DNA of 64,000 nucleotides from Acidovorax sp. NB1 (GTDB lineage Bacteria; Pseudomonadota; Gammaproteobacteria; Burkholderiales; Burkholderiaceae_C), in the NCBI RefSeq assembly GCF_005405905.1, contig NZ_BJHU01000030.1:62001-126000 (forward strand), in the 5' to 3' direction. A program made the translations under genes and the position numbers. The notes under the pieces were generated by a model. It was not told the origin of the DNA, did no database searches, and was given only the letters and a program-made list of their open reading frames with translations. The stretch's first letter is position 1; the number at the start of each line of letters is the position of its first letter. Positions 58,843 to 64,000 of this stretch are shown piece after piece.

Positions 58843-59640
58843 ATGCTGCGTGCCCCTCTGCCCCTCGTTTCCGCCCTGCTGCTTGCTGGTCTGCTGGCAG
58901 GCTGCTCCAGCACCACCGAAGACAAAACGGCTGGCTGGAGCCCCAACCGCATCCACTCGGAAGCCAAGGACGAAATGAGCAGCGGCGCCTATGACAAGGC
59001 GGTTCCCCTGCTCGAAAAGCTCGAAGGCCGTGCCGCAGGCACGCCTCTGGCCCAGCAGGCCCAGATCGACAAGGCCTACGCGCACTACAAGGCTGGCGAA
59101 AAAGCCCAGGCCATCGCCACGCTGGACCGCTTCATGAAGCTGCACCCCGCCAGCCCTGCGCTCGACTACGCGCTGTACCTCAAGGGCCTGGTGAACTTCA
59201 ACGACAACCTGGGGCTGTTCTCGTTCATCTCCCGCCAGGACCTGTCCGAGCGCGACCAGAAAGCCGCCAAGGACTCGTTCGAGGCCTTCAGCGAACTGGT
59301 CACCCGCTTCCCTGACTCGCGCTACGCGCAGGACTCGCGCCAGCGCATGACCTACATCGTCAACTCGCTCGCGCAGTACGAAGTGCATGTGGCCCGCTAT
59401 TACTTCCAGCGTGGTGCCTATGTGGCCGCTATCAGCCGCGCCCAGGTGGCCGTGGCCGACTACCAGGGCGTGCCAGCGCTGGAAGAAGCGCTGTACATCC
59501 TCATCCAGTCCTATGACGCCCTGGGCATGACCCAGCTGCGCGACGATGCGCGCCGCGTCATGGACAAGTCCTACCCCCAGAGCCCCTACCTGAGCGGCGG
59601 CTTCAAGGGCAAGTCGGATCCGTGGTGGAAGGTCTGGTAA
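58843..59640 (+). CDS. bamD: BamD, outer-membrane protein assembly lipoprotein
   Basis: This 265-residue protein has a lipobox LLAGC with Cys21 and five TPR motifs (NRIHSEAKDEMSSGAYDKAV, then YKAGEKAQAIATLDRFMKLHP, and YFQRGAYVAAISRAQVAV), as in BamD/ComL. BamD is the essential second subunit of the Bam machine, which folds beta-barrels into the outer membrane. Its 3' end overlaps the convergent DinG-like gene by 38 bases. The usual partner rluD is not divergent here; dnaE is. Confidence 0.95.
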   Translation: MLRAPLPLVSALLLAGLLAGCSSTTEDKTAGWSPNRIHSEAKDEMSSGAYDKAVPLLEKLEGRAAGTPLAQQAQIDKAYAHYKAGEKAQAIATLDRFMKLHPASPALDYALYLKGLVNFNDNLGLFSFISRQDLSERDQKAAKDSFEAFSELVTRFPDSRYAQDSRQRMTYIVNSLAQYEVHVARYYFQRGAYVAAISRAQVAVADYQGVPALEEALYILIQSYDALGMTQLRDDARRVMDKSYPQSPYLSGGFKGKSDPWWKVW

Positions 59641-61663
59641 GCAACGCCTGAAGGGCTTCGCCAAAAGCCTCTTCAGATTCCAGCCGCCGCATGGGCGGCA
59701 ATGCAGCCAGCAGGCGCTTGCCGTAGCCCATGGTGACAAGGCGGGTGTCCCCCACCACCAGAATGCCCCGGTCCGACTCTCGCCGGATCAGGCGCCCGGC
59801 CCCCTGCTTGAGCGCCACGGCCGCTTCCGGCAATGCATAGGCCTTGAAGGCTTTCCCCCCGGTCTTTTCAATGCGCTGGGTGCGCGCTTCGACCAATGGG
59901 TCGCCGGGTGGCGGGAAAGGCAGCTTGTCGATGACCACGAGCTGCAGCGCATCCCCGGGCACGTCAAACCCTTCCCAGAAGGTGGCAGACGCCACCAGCA
60001 CACACCCCGGCTGACCATGCCCGGCCCCCTCCCGAAAACGCTCCATCAGCCTGCGCTTGGGCCATTCGCCCTGCACCAGCACCTCCAGGGCGCCTGACGA
60101 TGCAAACCGCTTCTGGAGGGCTTCGCCCACGGTGCGCAAAGCCTTCAAGGTGGTGGTGAGCACCAGGGTGCGCCCCCCCAGCCGCTCGGCAGCATCGCCC
60201 ACCCATTGCGCCAGCGCCGGGCTGTGCGCAGGGTCGGCTGGCGCAGGCAGCTGGCGGGGCACATACAGCGCGGCCTGGGCGGGATAGTCAAAGGGGCTGG
60301 TCACGCGCAGGATTTCGGCCTCCTGCAGCCCGGCCCGCTCGGTGAACCAGCTCAGCCGATCGTCATCTCCCAGGGTCGCCGACGTGAAGATCCACGCCCG
60401 TCCCGGGCCTGCGGCAGGGGCCTCGGGCCATCCGTCGCCCTCCTCGTTCTCCGAAGCCTCTGCAGGCGCCGCCAACAGGCGCGTGCGCATGGCATCAGCA
60501 ATGTCCAGCGGGGACGCCACCAGCCGCAGTTGCGCCCCCACATCAACCCACCGCACCCCCTCAGCGTCAGCAGGGGCTGAAAACCGGGCCAGCCGCGCCA
60601 GCAGCTCCGAGCCTCGCTCATAGAGCCGCACAAAGTCCGGCGCAATTTCACTGACCGTGTCCAGCGCCTCCTGGGCCTGCACACAAGCCAGCGCCACGCG
60701 GCGCAGGGCATCGCGCCAGTCGCCTTCGGGAATCCCCTCCGGGGTTTCGTCCGTCCAGCGCAGTTTGGCGCCACCGGGCGCCGCACCGGCCACCAGGCGC
60801 AGGTCCCGCGCCGACAGCTCCACCAGGCGGGACAGCCCCACCCAGTCCGCCAGGCCGCGGGCGTGCTGCTGGCCTGCTGCCAACAGGTCCCGGCTGAAAT
60901 CCATCACCTGCCCCGTGGACAACTGGGTGCCCAAAAACTGCACCCCTGTCTCGTTGATCTGGTGCGCCTCGTCAAACACCACCACGCGCACAGTGGGCAA
61001 CAGCTCTGCCATGCCCGACTCGCGCACCGCCACATCGGCAAAAAACAGATGGTGGTTGATGACCACAATGTCGGCCGCCAGCGCCTCGCGCCGCGCCTTG
61101 TGCACATGGCATTCACGGAACCGGGGGCACTGCGACCCCAGGCAGTTCTCACGGGTGGAGGTGACCAGGGGAATCACGGGCGAGCGATCATCCAGTCCTG
61201 TCAGCTCGGCCAGGTCGCCAGACTGGGTGTGGTGCGACCAGCCCTCCACCTTGGCCAGCACACGCGCGACGCCCCGATCCTGCGCCTGCACGTCCTGGCG
61301 CGCCAGTTCCATGCGGTACAGGCACAGGTAGCTGGAGCGGCCCTTGAGCAACGCCATGCGTACCGGCATGCCCAGCGTGTCCACCAACCAGGGCAGGTCG
61401 CGTGCAAAAAGCTGGTCTTGCAGTGCCTTGGTGGCGGTGGACAGCAGCACACGCTCGCCACTGAGCAACGCCGGAACCAGGTAAGAGAAGGTCTTGCCCA
61501 CCCCGGTGCCAGCCTCCACGACGAGGGCGCCCCCTGCTTCGATGGTCCGCGCCACGGCACAGGCCATCTGGGTCTGCCCTTCGCGGGGCTGGAAATGCGT
61601 GTCTGCCCGTTGCAAGACGCCACCGGAGGCAAACACCTCCGACACCATGTCCACGAGCGCCAT
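59603..61663 (-). CDS. DinG/YoaA-type Fe-S DNA helicase
   Basis: This 686-residue superfamily 2 helicase has Walker A VEAGTGVGKTFSYLVPALL, DEAH in VVVFDEAHQINE and four Cys for a 4Fe-4S cluster (KGRSSYLC, then ENCLGSQCPRFREC). Such XPD-like helicases unwind damaged or structured DNA, and YoaA aids repair of stalled forks. The start at 61663 shares one base with the stop of the upstream YdcH-like gene (TGATG). Choice between DinG and YoaA is not certain. Confidence 0.92.
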   Translation of the reverse strand: MALVDMVSEVFASGGVLQRADTHFQPREGQTQMACAVARTIEAGGALVVEAGTGVGKTFSYLVPALLSGERVLLSTATKALQDQLFARDLPWLVDTLGMPVRMALLKGRSSYLCLYRMELARQDVQAQDRGVARVLAKVEGWSHHTQSGDLAELTGLDDRSPVIPLVTSTRENCLGSQCPRFRECHVHKARREALAADIVVINHHLFFADVAVRESGMAELLPTVRVVVFDEAHQINETGVQFLGTQLSTGQVMDFSRDLLAAGQQHARGLADWVGLSRLVELSARDLRLVAGAAPGGAKLRWTDETPEGIPEGDWRDALRRVALACVQAQEALDTVSEIAPDFVRLYERGSELLARLARFSAPADAEGVRWVDVGAQLRLVASPLDIADAMRTRLLAAPAEASENEEGDGWPEAPAAGPGRAWIFTSATLGDDDRLSWFTERAGLQEAEILRVTSPFDYPAQAALYVPRQLPAPADPAHSPALAQWVGDAAERLGGRTLVLTTTLKALRTVGEALQKRFASSGALEVLVQGEWPKRRLMERFREGAGHGQPGCVLVASATFWEGFDVPGDALQLVVIDKLPFPPPGDPLVEARTQRIEKTGGKAFKAYALPEAAVALKQGAGRLIRRESDRGILVVGDTRLVTMGYGKRLLAALPPMRRLESEEAFGEALQALLTRPSTTDPTCP

Positions 61664-61818
61664 CAGGCTGGCTCTTGCGGCTGGAGGTCACGCTCCAGCC
61701 GGTCCATGGCGTCGCGCAGCGCCAGCCTGCGCTTTTTCAGCCGCCGCAACGTCAGCTCATCGGGCGCCGCATCGGGTGCGCAGCGATCGATCAACGCATT
61801 CAGATCCGCGTGCTCCAT
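61663..61818 (-). CDS. YdcH/DUF465-like small protein
   Basis: This 51-residue protein, MEHADLNALIDRC then DELTLRRLKKRRLALRDAMDRLERDL, fits the second half of the YdcH/DUF465 family (LKK-rL-LRD pattern), a short coiled coil. An in-frame upstream extension (HRQLIELR) fits the first half of the family, but has no ATG, so a TTG start 17 codons up is possible. It is coupled to the helicase gene by a TGATG overlap. The function of the family is unknown. Confidence 0.65.
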   Translation of the reverse strand: MEHADLNALIDRCAPDAAPDELTLRRLKKRRLALRDAMDRLERDLQPQEPA

Positions 61819-61974
61819 GCGCAATTCGATCAGTTGTCGGTGGGGAGAGTGAAGACTGGGTTTCAAGGCAAGAGCGCCACAAGCATGGCGAAAATGCCAC
61901 AGGCGGGCGGATAATACGCGCTTGGCCCGTTTTCCACGACGAGCGTTTGTGCGCGCGCCCCCACAATCACCAGC

Positions 61975-62781
61975 ATGACCAAAGCGTTTCGCCTCATCGC
62001 GTCCACCGGCATCCACAAGGGCGACCGGGAATACCAGCAAGACCAGGTCGCCCTGATCTCCCACGACCGGCACAATGGCTGCGTGCTGGGCGTGATCGCC
62101 GACGGCATGGGCGGCCGCAGCGGTGGCCGCAAGGCATCGGACCAGGTCATGATGACCGCGCGGCAGCTGTTCGAGCGCTACTCGCCCGACACCGACGATG
62201 CGGTGTCCATGCTCAAGAACATGGTTGAAGAGGCCCACATCGTCATCCGGCTGACGGCCATTTCGGCGGAGCAGGAACCCCACAGCACGATTGCCGCTTT
62301 CCTCATCAACCCCCGGGGCGACTGCCACTGGGTGCATGCAGGCGACTCGCGCATCTACCACTTCCAGGGCCCCCGCATGGTGTTCCGGACCAGCGACCAC
62401 TCCTATGTCCAGGCGCTGGTGGACCGGGGCGAGCTGACCGAGGCCGAGGCCAACAACCACCCCCACTCGAACATCCTGGTGGGCTGCCTGGGCACCGAGA
62501 GCGATCCGCCCATCACCACCCATGTGATTCCCCAGCTGCAACCGGGCGATGTGCTGCTGGCCTGCAGCGACGGGGTGTGGCACTACTTCTCGCCCACCGA
62601 GTTGGCCTCGGTGGTGGACTCCTTGTCCCCCCGCGAAGCCACCGAATTCCTGATTGAAAAAGCGCGCTCTCGGGCCCGGGGCGGTGGCGATAACCTGTCG
62701 CTGGTCATCGTGAAGATAGAGGCCCTGGTCGAAGAAAAGAAGATCGCACGCCTCATGCCGATCGACGCAGGCCGCGCCTAA
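61975..62781 (+). CDS. PP2C-type Ser/Thr protein phosphatase
   Basis: This 268-residue phosphatase has the PP2C metal-binding pattern: GDREYQQDQV with Asp23, IADGMGGRSGG (Asp43), HWVHAGDSRIYHF and LLACSDGVWHYF, and a last Asp in GGGDNLSLVIV. It is a plausible partner for the kinase at 46077, although they are 14 kb apart; that pairing is inference. There is a 156-base gap to the divergent YdcH-like gene, with no other feature seen. All metal ligands are present. Confidence 0.92.
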   Translation: MTKAFRLIASTGIHKGDREYQQDQVALISHDRHNGCVLGVIADGMGGRSGGRKASDQVMMTARQLFERYSPDTDDAVSMLKNMVEEAHIVIRLTAISAEQEPHSTIAAFLINPRGDCHWVHAGDSRIYHFQGPRMVFRTSDHSYVQALVDRGELTEAEANNHPHSNILVGCLGTESDPPITTHVIPQLQPGDVLLACSDGVWHYFSPTELASVVDSLSPREATEFLIEKARSRARGGGDNLSLVIVKIEALVEEKKIARLMPIDAGRA

Positions 62782-62923
62782 CCCAACGCTCTAAAGACCA
62801 CTACGCACTGTTGTGAGGGCTGCACAGGCCACCGGGCAGCCAAGTTACCTACGGGGGAGATAGCCACCTCCATCATTCGACGGGCCAGCGGGCCGCCACT
62901 GGTCCCGCATCCTTATCAGGCGC

Positions 62924-63625
62924 TCAACGCGCCGGGCTGGATGCAGCCCGCGTCGGTGCTGGCAGCGGTGCGGCAGGTGGGTGCCCCTTTGCTGCGGCAT
63001 CGGCCTGGGATTTCTCGACCCGCGCACGGCGCTCGTCCGCCGCCTTCAAGGTTTCCGCATGGCGGACACGCGCCTGGCTTGCGCGGTCTGCCTGAACGGC
63101 TGCTCGGGCAGCCTGCTCGCTGTCATGCTGCTGGGCCCGGTTGCGTTGCAACTGCGCGCGTTGCTCTGCATCGTGCTCCCGCTGTGCCTTGGTATTTGCG
63201 GGGTCTGCCGGGGTCTTGCGGACCGTGGCGTCTGTGCCCTGCCCTCTGGATGCCGGGGGCGGCACAGCCTTCTGCTTTTCCTCGATGGAACGCTGGCGCT
63301 CGGCTGCTTTCTCCCTGCGCTCGGCGTCATTCAACTCCACCTCTTGGGTGCGGAGCCGGTCGCCCGCTTCGCGTGCTTTGGTGCGAACGCCGCGCAGGCA
63401 ATCTTCCACCGCAAACTGTTTGTAGCAGGCGGCTTCATCTCTCTGGCGCGCGGCAGCCAGCGCCTCGCGTTCGTGGCGGATGCGGTCGTGCTCCGCCCTG
63501 CGGTGCGCAACCTCAGCGGTCAGTGTGCTGTCCGGCGTTCCATCGGTGGCCTGGGCCCAAACAGGGGCCACTGGCAGCACCAGCAAGGCGGTAAGCGCCG
63601 CTGCAAAACATCCACGCTGCATCAT
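62924..63625 (-). CDS. Secreted, highly charged coiled-coil protein of unknown function
   Basis: This 233-residue protein starts with a signal peptide (FAAALTALLVLPVAPVWAQA). The mature part is rich in Arg, Ala, Glu and Gln with heptad-like stretches (REALAAARQRDEAACYKQF) and a Pro-rich end. Two Cys near its first third (ACYKQFAVEDCLRG) may pair. I recognise no named family; proteins of this kind are common next to zapE in Comamonadaceae, as I recall. Its start overlaps the zapE stop as ATGA, so it is coupled to zapE. Confidence 0.7.
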   Translation of the reverse strand: MMQRGCFAAALTALLVLPVAPVWAQATDGTPDSTLTAEVAHRRAEHDRIRHEREALAAARQRDEAACYKQFAVEDCLRGVRTKAREAGDRLRTQEVELNDAERREKAAERQRSIEEKQKAVPPPASRGQGTDATVRKTPADPANTKAQREHDAEQRAQLQRNRAQQHDSEQAARAAVQADRASQARVRHAETLKAADERRARVEKSQADAAAKGHPPAAPLPAPTRAASSPAR

Positions 63626-64000
63626 GTGAGCCCCGTATCCACCATGCGGCGCTCCAGGTCCAGGAACTCCTTGGATTGCATTTCGTTGAGGCGCGACACC
63701 GTGCGCGGAAACTCGTGCGCCAGCGGCCCCTCGGTGTAGAGCTGCTCGGGCGGCACGGCGGCCGACAAGATGAGCTTGACGCGCCGGTCGTACAGCACAT
63801 CCACCAGCCAGGTAAAACGCCGCGCGGGCGATGCCATGCTCACGGGCATGTAGGGCACATCCGAGAGCAACACGGTGTGGAACTGTGTGGCTATCTCCAG
63901 GTAGTCGTTCTGCGAACGCGGACCGCCGCAGAGCGTCTTGAAGTCGAACCACACCACGCCACCCGCCTTGCGCCGCGCACGGATCTCGCGCTGCTCGATG
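63622..64000 (-). CDS. zapE: ZapE (AFG1-like) cell-division ATPase, C-terminal part (cut by window edge)
   Basis: The frame is open to the window edge and contains 125 codons to the stop. GGVVWFDFKTLCGGPRSQNDYLE is the AFG1/ZapE C-terminal motif, followed by RRFTWLVDVLYDRRVKLILSA (sensor region) and SRLNEMQSKEFLDLERR at the end. ZapE is an ATPase that affects FtsZ ring stability. The Walker motifs must lie beyond position 64000. Confidence 0.93.
   Translation of the reverse strand, partial: IEQREIRARRKAGGVVWFDFKTLCGGPRSQNDYLEIATQFHTVLLSDVPYMPVSMASPARRFTWLVDVLYDRRVKLILSAAVPPEQLYTEGPLAHEFPRTVSRLNEMQSKEFLDLERRMVDTGLT

Noticed and set aside
62924-63952. A longer, 342-codon version of the secreted coiled-coil protein
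   Set aside because: Its first 109 codons overlap the zapE frame; the signal peptide starts at 63625 with an ATGA overlap.

Overview
The window is dense, high-G+C DNA with tightly packed operons and no rRNA, tRNA, insertion sequence, prophage or CRISPR array that I can see. Gene content and order (purD-hemF-rsfS-rlmH-maf-rng; clpS-clpA; bamD divergent from dnaE; zapE at the right edge; short 'TAGCTAT' intergenic repeats) point to a betaproteobacterium of the Burkholderiales, most likely Comamonadaceae close to Acidovorax. This is inference from gene families, since no 16S gene is present.

Layout. 1-5.7 kb: kdp potassium-uptake operon on the minus strand (a microprotein, kdpF, A, B, C and the start of kdpD). 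6.0-8.4 kb: a TorF-type porin, and a WYL regulator divergent from a glutathione transferase with a nested palindromic operator between them. 8.4-15.4 kb: housekeeping minus-strand run rng, maf, rlmH, rsfS, hemF, purD, yebC; nadD, expected between hemF and rsfS, is absent. 15.4-20.2 kb: HerA-like ATPase, glycine-rich membrane protein, dienoyl-CoA isomerase-like protein, threonine dehydratase. 20.2-29.2 kb: a nucleoside/base salvage block (upp, BMP-type binding protein, lipoprotein nucleosidase, ABC ATPase, two permeases, a secreted protein, a VOC protein, cytosine deaminase). 29.3-34.3 kb: HlyD-RbbA-YhhJ exporter. 34.6-36.6 kb: Tat/membrane-anchored DUF1569 protein and a diguanylate cyclase.

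36.8-40.6 kb: a coupled cluster of a short J-domain protein and three uncharacterised proteins, next to YeeN. I regard this as the best candidate for an undescribed system. 40.9-44.5 kb: SpmA-SpmB fusion, ZIP transporter, Mn-type superoxide dismutase and a small helical protein behind a Fur-box-like promoter. 44.5-46.05 kb: a lower-G+C islet with a membrane protein, a 32-codon micro-ORF and a YdeI-like protein joined by ATGA overlaps. 46-64 kb: Ser/Thr kinase-cNMP protein, cystathionine gamma-synthase family enzyme, sbcB, lytic transglycosylase, clpA/clpS, dnaE, bamD, DinG/YoaA helicase, YdcH-like protein, PP2C phosphatase, a coiled-coil secreted protein and the end of zapE.

Two intergenic repeat families run through the window. 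The first (about 55-70 bp, nine copies, eight in one orientation) ends in TAGCTAT-spacer-ATAGC; the second is a REP-like triple hairpin with one full and one short copy. Gene starts below were chosen by ribosome-binding sites and overlaps. Functions rest on recognised motifs read by eye, without database searches.
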